A program made the translations under genes and the position numbers. This document shows, piece by piece, positions 42,333-52,474 of a stretch of DNA of 64,000 nt; the stretch's first letter is position 1, and each line of letters starts with the position of its first letter. Location of the stretch: positions 111,619 to 175,618 of the forward strand of contig MKRX01000002.1 of the NCBI GenBank assembly GCA_001898035.1. The letters run 5' to 3'. This DNA is from Armatimonadetes bacterium 55-13 (lineage in GTDB: Bacteria > Armatimonadota > Fimbriimonadia > Fimbriimonadales > Fimbriimonadaceae). The notes under the pieces are model-generated. The model worked only from the letters and a program-made list of their open reading frames with translations, ran no database searches and was not told the DNA's origin.

Positions 42333-44417
42333 TTATTTGTCCTGATTTACGTTGACTTCGCTTCCTGCTATCTGAAACGTGTAACTCCTCCCGAGAATGT
42401 GAATCCCGCGCAGGGTCAGTTTCTTCCAATCGGATGGCAGATGCGGAGCAACGCTCAACACATATCCCGCCTTCAATGGAGTTGACCACTTCGCGCCCGG
42501 GGCTTTCCTGGTATCGATCCGAATACCCGCGAATCCATAGAGGACGGTTTGGAGGCACCCGCCCGCCCCGGTGGTGAAATAGGTGCGACTGGAACTTCGC
42601 TTCTCGCTGAACAGCAGAAAAGGCTCTCGCATAAACGGTTTCCAACTCTCGTGCCAAGTTGCATATGCTTTTTCGGCCTCACTCAATCGGGCCCAGATCA
42701 ATGCATGAACCGAGTCGGTCATCGCCGGACCATTTTTGATCACTTTGTCCGCAAACCGATCCATCATCGTTTTCGCCTGTGCCTCCGCAGGCGGGTACTG
42801 AAGCGGATAGATGCTCAGCACCGCCGCGGCTTGTTTATAGCTCTTCAGACGGTCGTTGTCGTAGGTGAGAAAGGTCTGGTCGTCTTTGGGGAGTTTGAAT
42901 GTCGGTTTTTCCGGCCATTTGCCCTCATTGATAGACCACATAGCCAGCAGGTTCGTGTAGAGATCGTTGTCGCCCGTATGATGCTCGTCTGGAGACACCG
43001 TCGCTCTTATTTCCCGAAGGCCATTTGCGTCGGCCACCGCTCGGGTTGCGTAGTAACTGCCCACCTGAAAGACGGGAGACTTTGAAATGAGTCCCAGGGC
43101 CTCCGACTGCTTCAAGGAAAAGACTACCGAGCCAGAGATATGCTCTTCGAACTGGCTCGGACCGGGGACCGTTTCCTTTCCAGAGACGCTGGACTCCCAT
43201 GGATACTTCTCACCAGTCAGAAGCCCGTCAAGTGTAACCGGCCCCATTTTTCCACTGGCCGTTGGTCGTTCGGCAGATACCCAACCTTGAAAATTTGCGC
43301 TTGCCTGGTTCCCCCGATCCAGGCGGTACCTGGAAATCGCTGCTGCCCGCTCGGGGTCGGTGAGCGCCAGCGCGGGAAAGACCCATATGTCGGCGTCCCA
43401 AAAGACGTGCCCAAAGTAGATGTCGCTGCTGAGCCCCATCGGACTGACGGACATTTCCCCATAAGGGCTTATGGCGCCGCGCAAGTAATAGACAAATGAT
43501 CGAATCGCCTGCTGATCCTCCACCGGACCATCGATCTCAATGTCCGTTTTCCATTCGGCGGCAAACTGCTTCAGGTGATCCTCTAGAACCGACCCAAAAG
43601 GTTCGGATTTAACAATCCGTGCTTTGAATTCGTCAGATTTAACCTCCCCGAGGGAGATGGCGCTTTTTGAACTCAATTCCCGACCTACGAAGAGAGTTCG
43701 AGTGAAGGTCAAAGGTTTGCCTTTGTCCGCTGCCGCCGAAACAAAGATTCCATTGCTGGCCATCCAAGGCAGGGCTCCTTTGGCGGCCGCCACATGAGCA
43801 TCACCCACAAGCGAATCGTGTTCCGAGACCTTGCGCTGACCTGGCAAATACCAGTCGGCCAGAAACATCTTGCTGCTCGAATTGTCGATCGTGGTTTGGG
43901 CAGGTGCGGGGCAGTCGTAAGCCAACTCTATGAACCCGTCCGAGTTGATGGTCCACCGTTGGGCCACGACTCGCATCGTCGCATGCACCAGACTCTCAAC
44001 TTTGACCTTCACCCCCTTGCTGTCTACCTGCTGAGACCAAGACGTGGTGAGGACTCCCGTCTTCATATCCAATACCTGGGAGTAGTCGGTCGCTCCCACC
44101 GGAGAAAGCGTCGTCTTCGCCGTCCCCGCTTTCCAGGTGGCCGCAAGCAAATTGGGCTGGGGCAAGATCTTCTCCTCACCCGCTGCCTCGTAGGCGTCGA
44201 TGAGGAACATCGAGCCCGCTCCCGTACCATCCGCTCCAATGCGCAACCCAATTTGACCGTTCCAAAGGAGAGCCGGGGTCTCCGCCTTAGTGTCATGACT
44301 GGTCATCGTCCAAGGATCGGCGGGCGCTAAAGCCGGGGTCGATGTGACCGGCGAAGAGGAGTGCGATCCGCAGCCCGCCAAGATCAGAAGGAGCGAGAAA
44401 AGGGCAGTGCGACGCAT
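42333..44417 (-). CDS. Glycoside hydrolase family 65-like lipoprotein
   Basis: A 694-residue lipoprotein from ATG 44417; the lipobox LILAGC gives a lipid-anchored Cys about residue 16, so upstream starts are rejected. The catalytic (alpha/alpha)6 part is recognised by FGHVFWDADIWVFPALALTDPERA, the GH65 FWD.E.w..P motif, followed by ASANFQGWVSAERP and an EEHISGSVVFSL segment that may supply the general acid. GH65 contains kojibiose, trehalose and maltose phosphorylases and PGGHG-type glucosidases; the surface anchoring favours a hydrolase over an intracellular phosphorylase. An N-terminal beta-sandwich precedes the barrel. It is divergent from the GHL10 gene. Confidence 0.8.
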   Translation of the reverse strand: MRRTALFSLLLILAGCGSHSSSPVTSTPALAPADPWTMTSHDTKAETPALLWNGQIGLRIGADGTGAGSMFLIDAYEAAGEEKILPQPNLLAATWKAGTAKTTLSPVGATDYSQVLDMKTGVLTTSWSQQVDSKGVKVKVESLVHATMRVVAQRWTINSDGFIELAYDCPAPAQTTIDNSSSKMFLADWYLPGQRKVSEHDSLVGDAHVAAAKGALPWMASNGIFVSAAADKGKPLTFTRTLFVGRELSSKSAISLGEVKSDEFKARIVKSEPFGSVLEDHLKQFAAEWKTDIEIDGPVEDQQAIRSFVYYLRGAISPYGEMSVSPMGLSSDIYFGHVFWDADIWVFPALALTDPERAAAISRYRLDRGNQASANFQGWVSAERPTASGKMGPVTLDGLLTGEKYPWESSVSGKETVPGPSQFEEHISGSVVFSLKQSEALGLISKSPVFQVGSYYATRAVADANGLREIRATVSPDEHHTGDNDLYTNLLAMWSINEGKWPEKPTFKLPKDDQTFLTYDNDRLKSYKQAAAVLSIYPLQYPPAEAQAKTMMDRFADKVIKNGPAMTDSVHALIWARLSEAEKAYATWHESWKPFMREPFLLFSEKRSSSRTYFTTGAGGCLQTVLYGFAGIRIDTRKAPGAKWSTPLKAGYVLSVAPHLPSDWKKLTLRGIHILGRSYTFQIAGSEVNVNQDK

Positions 44418-44512
44418 GGCTAACATTCTAGTGACTTCAAACCAGCAAACTGTTCGCCACAGTTTCCGCATTACCGAAAATGCCACTTTTTGCGTGGCAC
44501 AATGAAAGGGAT

Positions 44513-45985
44513 ATGAGCTTGACCATAGCCGTGCTTGCCCTCAGTTGTGCAAGCGGAATGAACGTCGTGCAATCAGATCTCCCCCCGCTACCTACATTCA
44601 AGAGAGAGTTCCGTGCCGTTTGGGTCGCCACCGTCGATAACATCGACTGGCCCAGTAAGCGCGGCATTCCCACCGCTCAGGCAAAGTCCGAGTTGCTCAA
44701 GATCTTGGATAAGGCGAAAGAAATGAATCTGAACGCCGTGATCTTCCAAGTCCGCCCCAGCGCGGACGCCCTCTACGATTCCAAATTGGAGCCGTGGTCG
44801 GAATATCTGACCGGAGCCCAGGGCCAGGCGCCGAAGCCATACTGGGATCCCCTTCAATTTGCCGTAGAAGAAGCCCATAAGCGAGGCATTGAACTCCATT
44901 GCTGGTTCAACCCTTACCGTGCCTTACACCCCGCCCAAAAGGGACCTGTCGCGGCAAATCACATTAGTAGGACCAATCCATCTGTGGTGAAGTCTTACGG
45001 CAAGTATCTCTGGATGGATCCAGGTGAGCCTGCCGTTCAAAAGCGTTCCCTCGATGTGATGCTCGACGTAGTCAAGCGATACGACGTCGACGGTGTGCAT
45101 ATCGACGACTACTTTTATCCTTATAAAGAGAAGGGGCCGGATGGAAAGCTAATGGAATTTCCTGATGAGCCCAGTTTCAGCCGCCTCTCTCGCAAGGGTT
45201 CTTCCACCTCCCGAGGTGACTGGCGACGCCACAATGTCGACTCGTTCATTGAGGCGCTCTACAAAGAGATCAAGCAAACCAAACGTTGGGTGAAGTTCGG
45301 GATCAGTCCCTTCGGAATCTATCGACCGGGCTATCCCGAAGGCATTAAAGCCGGAGTCGACCAATACGCCGATCTGTATGCCGATGCGCTCAAGTGGTAC
45401 CAAAAAGGCTGGTGCGACTACTTCACACCCCAACTCTACTGGCCCATCAAGCAAACTGCCCAGGCTTATCCCACCCTTCTGAACTGGTGGGTGAAGGAGA
45501 ACACCGCCAAGAGACACCTTTGGCCCGGTAACTTCACGGGGCGAACCAGTCCCAGCGAGGGCAACTGGCCCGCTCAGGAAGTGGTTGATCAAGTTGAAAT
45601 CACTCGAGATACTCCCGGCGCGACTGGAAATGTCCACTTCAGCATGAAGGCGTTTATGGGAGACTTTAACGGCGTTGCCACGGCCCTAGAGAAAGGGCCA
45701 TACAAAGACCTCGCCCTGATTCCCGCTTCGCCTTGGCTTGGTGACAAGAAGCCAGGCAAGCCTTCGCTCGTAAAGACGGCAGTGGACAACGGTTGGACCG
45801 TGCAATGGAAAGCCTCGAAGGACGCCCAGTTCTATGCCGTTTCCGTGTTCGATGGCAAGACTTGGCAACTTCAATCCGTCACTCCCGCCACGGCGGTTAC
45901 CACAACCGGACCCGTCGCCGTGGCCATTACACCGGTCTCCCACACGGGCATCACCGGCGACTCGCTGATTCTGGAACGGCCCTAG
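44513..45985 (+). CDS. GHL10-type glycosyl-hydrolase-like protein, exported
   Basis: A 490-residue protein from ATG 44513, with GAAAGG upstream; an ATG at 44480 is in frame but has no ribosome-binding site. A weak signal (MSLTIAVLALSCASGMNVVQS) leads into the family start FKREFRAVWVATVDNIDWPSKRGI. The barrel continues with MNLNAVIFQVRPSADALYDS, ELHCWFNPYRA, YDVDGVHIDDYFYPY (likely catalytic Asp pair) and VKFGISPFGIYRPG. Members (YngK, DUF187) act on cell-wall or other glycans. A fibronectin-like tail ends the protein (WTVQWKASKDAQFYAVSVFDG). It converges with the kinase gene with a 4-bp overlap. Confidence 0.87.
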   Translation: MSLTIAVLALSCASGMNVVQSDLPPLPTFKREFRAVWVATVDNIDWPSKRGIPTAQAKSELLKILDKAKEMNLNAVIFQVRPSADALYDSKLEPWSEYLTGAQGQAPKPYWDPLQFAVEEAHKRGIELHCWFNPYRALHPAQKGPVAANHISRTNPSVVKSYGKYLWMDPGEPAVQKRSLDVMLDVVKRYDVDGVHIDDYFYPYKEKGPDGKLMEFPDEPSFSRLSRKGSSTSRGDWRRHNVDSFIEALYKEIKQTKRWVKFGISPFGIYRPGYPEGIKAGVDQYADLYADALKWYQKGWCDYFTPQLYWPIKQTAQAYPTLLNWWVKENTAKRHLWPGNFTGRTSPSEGNWPAQEVVDQVEITRDTPGATGNVHFSMKAFMGDFNGVATALEKGPYKDLALIPASPWLGDKKPGKPSLVKTAVDNGWTVQWKASKDAQFYAVSVFDGKTWQLQSVTPATAVTTTGPVAVAITPVSHTGITGDSLILERP

Positions 45986-47307
45986 GGCATTCCAGAATCA
46001 GATTCGGGCTCGACCACGTTTCCAACCGGAAGCTTCACAACGAAGGTCGAGCCCTTATTGAGAGTGGACTCCACGGAAACCTTCCCACCGTGCGATTCCA
46101 CAATGTGTTTCACGATAGAAAGCCCCAAACCCGTGCCCCCGGTTGCGCGTGAACGAGCTTTGTCGATCCGATAGAACCGTTCGAAAATGCGAGGAAGGTG
46201 CTCGCTGGAAATCCCAAGACCGGTATCGATCACGTCGATCTCCACCAAAGTTCCTTCATCTTTCAAGTTGACCTTCACGGAACCTTGCGGGGTGTAATTG
46301 ATGGCATTGTCAATCAGATTGATTGCCACCTGAGTCATCTGTGCCGTATTCGCCTCGATAAAGAATTGCTTCGGGCCCTGGTAGATCAAGTCGAGGCCCT
46401 TGTCGGAAGCCTTCTTGGTCAACTGATCCAGGACGGATCGGAAGGTCTCCGCAATATCGCAATTGTGTTTGCGCACGGGATTAGATTCCGCTGCACTCAG
46501 GATCAGCAGATCGTTAGAGATAGTCGAGAGTCGATCTACTTCCGAGATCACCTTGGGCAGATATTTCTTGGAAAGCTCGGGATCGGGCGGATCGTCGTCC
46601 AGCAAAGTCTCCGCCATGGTTCGAATAATTGTGAGCGGCGTTCTTAACTCATGGGAAACGTTGGATACAAAGTCTTGCCGCACCCGCTCAAGTCGCCGTA
46701 GATCGGTGATCTCGTAGATGCTCAAATAGACGTGTTCGGAATCCTCGTCGCTCGGCCAAGCTTTTGCCAATCCCACGCGCTCGACCGGATACGAAAAGTT
46801 CAGCTCCGAATGCTTGGCCTCCTTCAACCGGAACGTTTCCAGCACGAGTTGCTCGAGGTCGTAGCTCAACGTAATCGCCAAAATGGATCGCCCGACCGCG
46901 TTCTCAATGCGAAACAACTCCATCGCGCGACGGTTGGCATACCGAATCCCCGCGCGCCCATCGCAGATAAAGATCGCCACATCCAGCCCGTCCCCCAGCG
47001 CATCCACCGCCGTCCGCTGTCTCTCAAGCTGAGTCCGCGCCAAATCTGCGTCACTGAGCGCCCGCTTCGCTGCTTCGGCCTGGGCCCGCATCGCCGTCTG
47101 AGCATTTACCCCCGCCCCGGCTAACAACAGCCCCGCCAAGATCAAAGCCCAACTAAGCCCCGGATCCCCCGCCAGTCCCACAAACCCCAAGACCGCCAAA
47201 AGAGCCACCAAAGCCGCCCCACCATAGCAAAGCAAAGTCGTGATCAAAAACGCGCGATTATTCACCCGTACTAAGGACGTACCGCAAAGCGGTTTAGGAC
47301 TTAACAT
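45982..47307 (-). CDS. Membrane sensor histidine kinase (PhoR-like)
   Basis: A 441-residue kinase from ATG 47307; GTG 47265 and TTG 47316 are alternatives. Two close membrane helices (residues 20-75, LITTLLCYGGAALVALLAVLGF and LSWALILAGLLLAGAGV) precede a coiled linker and a PAS domain (GLDVAIFICDGRAGIRYANRRAMELF). The kinase core has the H-box FVSNVSHELRTPLTII, N-box QVAINLIDNAINYTP, G1 DVIDTGLGIS and G2 GTGLGLSIVKHIVESHGG. With almost no periplasmic loop it probably senses through the membrane or the PAS domain, as PhoR does. No response regulator lies next to it. Confidence 0.9.
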   Translation of the reverse strand: MLSPKPLCGTSLVRVNNRAFLITTLLCYGGAALVALLAVLGFVGLAGDPGLSWALILAGLLLAGAGVNAQTAMRAQAEAAKRALSDADLARTQLERQRTAVDALGDGLDVAIFICDGRAGIRYANRRAMELFRIENAVGRSILAITLSYDLEQLVLETFRLKEAKHSELNFSYPVERVGLAKAWPSDEDSEHVYLSIYEITDLRRLERVRQDFVSNVSHELRTPLTIIRTMAETLLDDDPPDPELSKKYLPKVISEVDRLSTISNDLLILSAAESNPVRKHNCDIAETFRSVLDQLTKKASDKGLDLIYQGPKQFFIEANTAQMTQVAINLIDNAINYTPQGSVKVNLKDEGTLVEIDVIDTGLGISSEHLPRIFERFYRIDKARSRATGGTGLGLSIVKHIVESHGGKVSVESTLNKGSTFVVKLPVGNVVEPESDSGMP

Positions 47308-47394
47308 AGGTAGCAAACCCTTTAGCGGAATGTTAAGAACTGGGATGGCTCCATAAAGTTCCGTGCGAAACTAAGTAAGACGGAATGCCAATCC

Positions 47395-47772
47395 ATGAAC
47401 GAGGATCAACTTAAAGAAAGAACAAAACAACTCGCAATCAAATCGATTCAGGTCGTGCAAGATCTTCCTTCCGATTCCACCGTTCAGGTTCTGGGGCGCC
47501 AACTTGTAAGAAGCGCAACCTCAGTGGGAGCTAACTATCGGGCTGCCTGCCGCGCCAGATCCGGTCCTGAGATGTTAGCCAAACTTGGTTTGGTGGTCGA
47601 GGAAGCTGATGAGTCCCAATATTGGTTAGAACTTCTTGCGGAGGTTTTGAATGACAGAAGTGACGATTTTGCGCCTCTGCACCGTGAATTTAATGAGATT
47701 GTCGCTATATGTGTTGCCTCAAGAAAGTCGCTGCACCGAAGACTGTCCGAGACTAGAGGGGAGAGGGAATAA
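47395..47772 (+). CDS. Four-helix-bundle protein (S23/bAvd-like)
   Basis: A 125-residue all-helical protein of the TIGR02436/S23 family, best known from intervening sequences in 23S rRNA genes and as relatives of the DGR accessory protein Avd. Family landmarks are LKERTKQLAIKSIQVVQDLP, LGRQLVRSATSVGANYRAACRARS and EEADESQYWLELLAEV. It looks more AT-rich than its neighbours. An A-rich track of short repeats lies between it and the PII gene. Such free-standing copies look like small mobile or acquired units of unknown function. No reverse transcriptase or variable repeat is seen nearby. Confidence 0.85.
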   Translation: MNEDQLKERTKQLAIKSIQVVQDLPSDSTVQVLGRQLVRSATSVGANYRAACRARSGPEMLAKLGLVVEEADESQYWLELLAEVLNDRSDDFAPLHREFNEIVAICVASRKSLHRRLSETRGERE

Positions 47773-47832
47773 ACAATAGCCTGTCTTTGGCAAAGCAGCT
47801 GATTCTGGGTGCTCAACAAACAATGGGTAAGA

Positions 47833-47865
47833 ATCCAATCTAAAATCAAAATTCAAAAACCAAAA
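47833..47865 (+). repeat. A-rich repeated track between the four-helix-bundle and PII genes
   Basis: The segment reads as short related words (TCCAATC, TAAAATC, AAAATTC, AAAAACC) directly before the PII ATG. Similar A-rich words often flank free-standing S23-like genes. It leaves the PII gene without a visible Shine-Dalgarno. Confidence 0.45.
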
Positions 47866-48207
47866 ATGAAAAGAATCGAAGCCTACATCCGAGTCAACAA
47901 ACTCGACGACGTCAAGCAAGCGTTAGAAGACGCCGGTATTCATGGTCTGAGTTGTGAGCAAGTAAGAGGCTACGGCCGCCAACTCGGGCGCACCGACAAA
48001 TACCGGGGTAGCACCTACGCCGTCAACTTGCTCCCGAAACTCAAAGTCGACGTCGTAGTGAAGGACGACGATCTGGATACCGCCCTCGAAACCATCATCG
48101 GTGCCACCCAAACCGGTGAAATTGGCGACGGAAAGATCTTCGTCAGCGAAGTCCTCGAAGCCGTTCGCATTCGAACGGGAGAACGCGGAGACGACGCGCT
48201 GAGTTAA
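47866..48207 (+). CDS. PII nitrogen regulatory protein
   Basis: A 113-residue GlnB/GlnK-type protein from ATG 47866. The start MKRIEAYIRVNKLDDVKQAL, the T-loop GYGRQLGRTDKYRGSTYAVNLLPK with Tyr46 and the modifiable Tyr51, and IGDGKIFVSEVLEAVRIRTGERGDDAL are all standard. PII trimers bind ATP/ADP and 2-oxoglutarate and report nitrogen status; Tyr51 can be uridylylated by GlnD where that enzyme exists. No amtB or glnA is adjacent. No ribosome-binding site precedes it. The next gene follows after 1 bp. Confidence 0.95.
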   Translation: MKRIEAYIRVNKLDDVKQALEDAGIHGLSCEQVRGYGRQLGRTDKYRGSTYAVNLLPKLKVDVVVKDDDLDTALETIIGATQTGEIGDGKIFVSEVLEAVRIRTGERGDDALS

Positions 48208-48208
48208 G

Positions 48209-48616
48209 ATGCCGAAATCCTGGTCGGAAAAGCTCCATTCAAAGAGTCTGGCGAAAGTGGAAACGCTGGACAAACCCATGATGGGCTTGCCCGCCGGGAC
48301 ACGTCTCTATATCGCCACGCCCCTCATCGTCCAGCAACTCATCGCCGATATCCCCAAAGGGCAAACCCGCACCATCGCCCAGATCAGAGAGAGCCTTGCA
48401 CAGGAGAACGGCGCCGACGCCACCTGCCCACTCACCACTGGCATCTTTGTTCGAATCGTCGCCGAGGAGTCCTACGAGAGGATGCAAGAGGGCGCCCCTG
48501 ACTCTGAAGTGGCCCCGTTCTGGCGCGTCATCGAACCCAAGAGCCCGCTCGCCAAGAAGTTCTCTGGCGGTCCAGACGTCATCAAGGCCCTACGAGCGAA
48601 AGAAGGGATCGCCTAA
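48209..48616 (+). CDS. MGMT/ATL-like small protein of unknown function
   Basis: A 135-residue protein: MPKSWSEKL at the start, then LYIATPLIVQQLIADIPKGQTRTIAQIRESLAQENGAD and CPLTTGIFVRIVAEESYERM, ending FWRVIEPKSPLAKKFSGGPDVIKALRAKEG. The helix-turn-helix-like IPKGQTRTIAQIRESLA recalls the DNA-binding part of O6-alkylguanine transferases, and proteins of this type are often labelled MGMT family. The alkyl-acceptor PCHR motif is absent, so it would not be a transferase. It follows the PII gene by 1 bp. Its stop overlaps that of the convergent secreted protein. Confidence 0.55.
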   Translation: MPKSWSEKLHSKSLAKVETLDKPMMGLPAGTRLYIATPLIVQQLIADIPKGQTRTIAQIRESLAQENGADATCPLTTGIFVRIVAEESYERMQEGAPDSEVAPFWRVIEPKSPLAKKFSGGPDVIKALRAKEGIA

Positions 48617-49167
48617 CAACCAGGAACGGCTTCGCGGTTGAAGGAAATCTCGATCAACTTGCCGCCTTTGAAGGTGTAGGTGTTCGTCCACTCCCACCCC
48701 TCGCCGTTCTTGACGTCCCGCCAAAAGTAGGTCATCTCGTCAAACTGCTTCCGACTCCCCGTCTTCTGCGTTTTGGTCGCTGCCCCGAGCAACGTACGAA
48801 CGCGTTGCGGAGAGTCTCCAATCTTGATGCCCTTGCCGGTGCTCAAGGTCGAAAGCGGTTTCTCTTTGAGTGTCAGGTACCGCTCAATCCCGTCGACCGG
48901 TTTGTATCCAGGGATTCGGTAACCCTCATCGGAGACGATCTTCCGGTCTCGGGTCAGCGTCACTCGCAGATGCGCGCCATCGCACTCCACGCCGCGAACC
49001 AAGTAAAAGCCGGACTTCGCATCGTGAACCCCGATCATCGGATTCTGATCATCGAACTTCAAGGCGTATCCCGCCACCTTCAAGTCCAACCACGTCGGGG
49101 CTTTGCCCGAGCCTGATCCCATCAAACTGCCAACAATAAGGGCCGAAATCAACATCGCATTTGCCAT
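48613..49167 (-). CDS. Exported protein of unknown function
   Basis: A 184-residue protein from ATG 49167 with a signal peptide (MANAMLISALIVGSLMGSGSG); an upstream start at 49197 would place 10 charged residues before it. The mature part has a beta-rich pattern, with GKGIKIGDSPQRVRTLLGAATKTQ resembling the helix-turn of SmpA/BamE-like small folds (G.s...V...LG.P), and ends in YTFKGGKLIEISFNRE, also typical of that fold (..f..gkl..i). I would call it possibly BamE-like but without firm family evidence. Confidence 0.5.
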   Translation of the reverse strand: MANAMLISALIVGSLMGSGSGKAPTWLDLKVAGYALKFDDQNPMIGVHDAKSGFYLVRGVECDGAHLRVTLTRDRKIVSDEGYRIPGYKPVDGIERYLTLKEKPLSTLSTGKGIKIGDSPQRVRTLLGAATKTQKTGSRKQFDEMTYFWRDVKNGEGWEWTNTYTFKGGKLIEISFNREAVPGC

Positions 49168-49231
49168 TCTATTTCGATAATCCCCGCCTCTAGGCACTTA
49201 GCCCAAGGAAGCGTCTATCATCTTTCTCGGA

Positions 49232-49702
49232 ATGCGGTGGAACAACTTCTCGATCTGGCGCGGACGACTTCCGCACTGGCGAGCCGACGATGTGAACTAC
49301 TTAGTCACCTTCCGCCACCGACGAGACCTTGACGAGTCCGAACGGCAACTGCTCCTGCGAGCCTTGCTCAAGCCAGAAGGGAAAAAATGGAACCTCGTGA
49401 TCGTCTGCGTTCTACCGGGGGAGACCAACCTTATCTTCTCCGTAAACGAGGCTCCCAGTGGAGAACCCTACGAACTGGCGGAGATCGTAGAGAGGGCCAA
49501 AACGAAAACCGGAAAGGCGATTGTTAAAAAATCCGGCGAACGCTGGCCCCCCTTCTACAACGAGAGCTTCGATCGCATTGTTCGGGACGACGACGAGCTT
49601 GAACAGCGCTGGCAAGAGATCCTCGATTCTCCCGTGAACCACGAACTCGCCGAGGACCCCGAGGAATATGAATTTCTCTGGGTCGCTGGCGCTCCGGCCT
49701 AA
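49232..49702 (+). CDS. REP-associated transposase-like (Y1/HUH) protein lacking the HUH motif
   Basis: A 156-residue protein with the overall order of TnpA-REP (RAYT) proteins: WRGRLPHWRADDVNYLVTFR at the start, WNLVIVCVLPGETNLIFSV at the site of the usual v.PNHvHll, and SFDRIVRDDDELEQRWQEILDSPVNHELAEDPEEYEFLWV at the end. The two metal-binding histidines (PxHxH) are replaced by PGETN, so it should have no HUH nuclease activity. No REP-like palindromes flank it clearly. It is either a decaying relic or a captured DNA-binding protein. The intact frame over 156 codons argues against recent decay. Confidence 0.7.
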   Translation: MRWNNFSIWRGRLPHWRADDVNYLVTFRHRRDLDESERQLLLRALLKPEGKKWNLVIVCVLPGETNLIFSVNEAPSGEPYELAEIVERAKTKTGKAIVKKSGERWPPFYNESFDRIVRDDDELEQRWQEILDSPVNHELAEDPEEYEFLWVAGAPA

Positions 49703-49804
49703 TTGCCCGGCCAGGTCCTAAATTTCTGGAACCCATTTGGTACAATAAACGTTAACTACAGTATTGAGTCTCAGGCACTCAAGTGATTTGAGCAAAGAGT
49801 TTAA

Positions 49805-51709
<1,905 letters not shown>

Positions 51710-51719
51710 ACCCTTCTAA

Positions 51720-51755
51720 CAAAAAGAGCGCCCCCAGGAAATCCCGGGGGCGCTC
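51720..51755 (-). terminator. Terminator shared by dnaK and the PilP/GspC-like gene
   Basis: GAGCGCCCCC (51726-51735) pairs with GGGGGCGCTC (51746-51755). Read leftward it is followed by TTTTTGTTAG, so it ends the leftward gene. Read rightward the stem is present without a T-tract, 16 bp past the dnaK stop. Confidence 0.85.
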
Positions 51756-51769
51756 AGACTCATCCCGGT

Positions 51770-52360
51770 CTACCAGGCGTAGAGTTCGTAGTTCTCCTTG
51801 GTCTCTTGCTGGGCCTTTTCTTTTGTCACAACCACGGTGCGCTCAAGCAAAACGTGCCCCCGGTCGATCTTCACCACGCGGGTCGCCTCGTCAAGCTGGT
51901 CGCCTTCCTTCAACATGGCAGGCCATTCGCCGCCCTTGTCAAAAATCGCAAGGTCATCCCCCTTACCACAAACCGTGCCCATCAGACGGTAGGCAGGCTT
52001 CTCAGGCTCGGGTTTAGGCTCTTCCTTCTGTGGAACTTTGACAGGATCTTCAACGGGTGCATTCGGATCGGCGGGTTTAGCCTCTCCTTCTCCCTGAACT
52101 GGAGCCGCTGAACCCGGATTCTCAGAATCTGCGAGCTTCATATCCTGATTCCGAGCCTCTGCCTTATCCTCAAGTCCCTTGAGAATGTCAGCCTGATGCT
52201 TGGTTACGAACGGAGTTGCTGCCGCCGCATCAATCTTCTTGTCTGTCTTTTGCCGCTCTGCGCTTTTCACCGGAGCATGGGCGTTTTGCTGAGCAAACGC
52301 CGGGAAAATGCCTGCGATCAATGCAAGCGCAGCCAAAGAAAGAGTCCACCGAGTCTTCAT
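51770..52360 (-). CDS. Exported protein with PilP/GspC-like C-terminal domain
   Basis: A 196-residue protein from ATG 52360 with a clear signal peptide (WTLSLAALALIAGIFPAFAQ). A charged helix (about 25-75) and a Pro/Glu-rich linker (DPVKVPQKEEPKPEPEKP) lead to a C-terminal domain of about 60 residues: AYRLMGTVCGKGDDLAIFDKGGEWPAMLKEGDQLDEATRVVKIDRGHVLLER. This resembles the homology region of GspC/PilP, the inner-membrane periplasmic parts of type II secretion and type IV pili. It stands alone here, though prepilin-like genes occur at 30951 and 63896. PilP-type function is inferred only. Confidence 0.55.
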   Translation of the reverse strand: MKTRWTLSLAALALIAGIFPAFAQQNAHAPVKSAERQKTDKKIDAAAATPFVTKHQADILKGLEDKAEARNQDMKLADSENPGSAAPVQGEGEAKPADPNAPVEDPVKVPQKEEPKPEPEKPAYRLMGTVCGKGDDLAIFDKGGEWPAMLKEGDQLDEATRVVKIDRGHVLLERTVVVTKEKAQQETKENYELYAW

Positions 52361-52474
52361 TGCGTCGTCACCTATAGACTCCATTGGCAAGAACGACGTG
52401 GAACCCAACGTCTGAAAACCGAATCTCGCCCAATTACCGGGATCGGCTCAACGTGATATGATCCTAGCCTGACG

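Noticed and set aside
47395..47772. Diversity-generating retroelement around the Avd-like gene
   Set aside because: No reverse transcriptase, template repeat or variable repeat is visible nearby.
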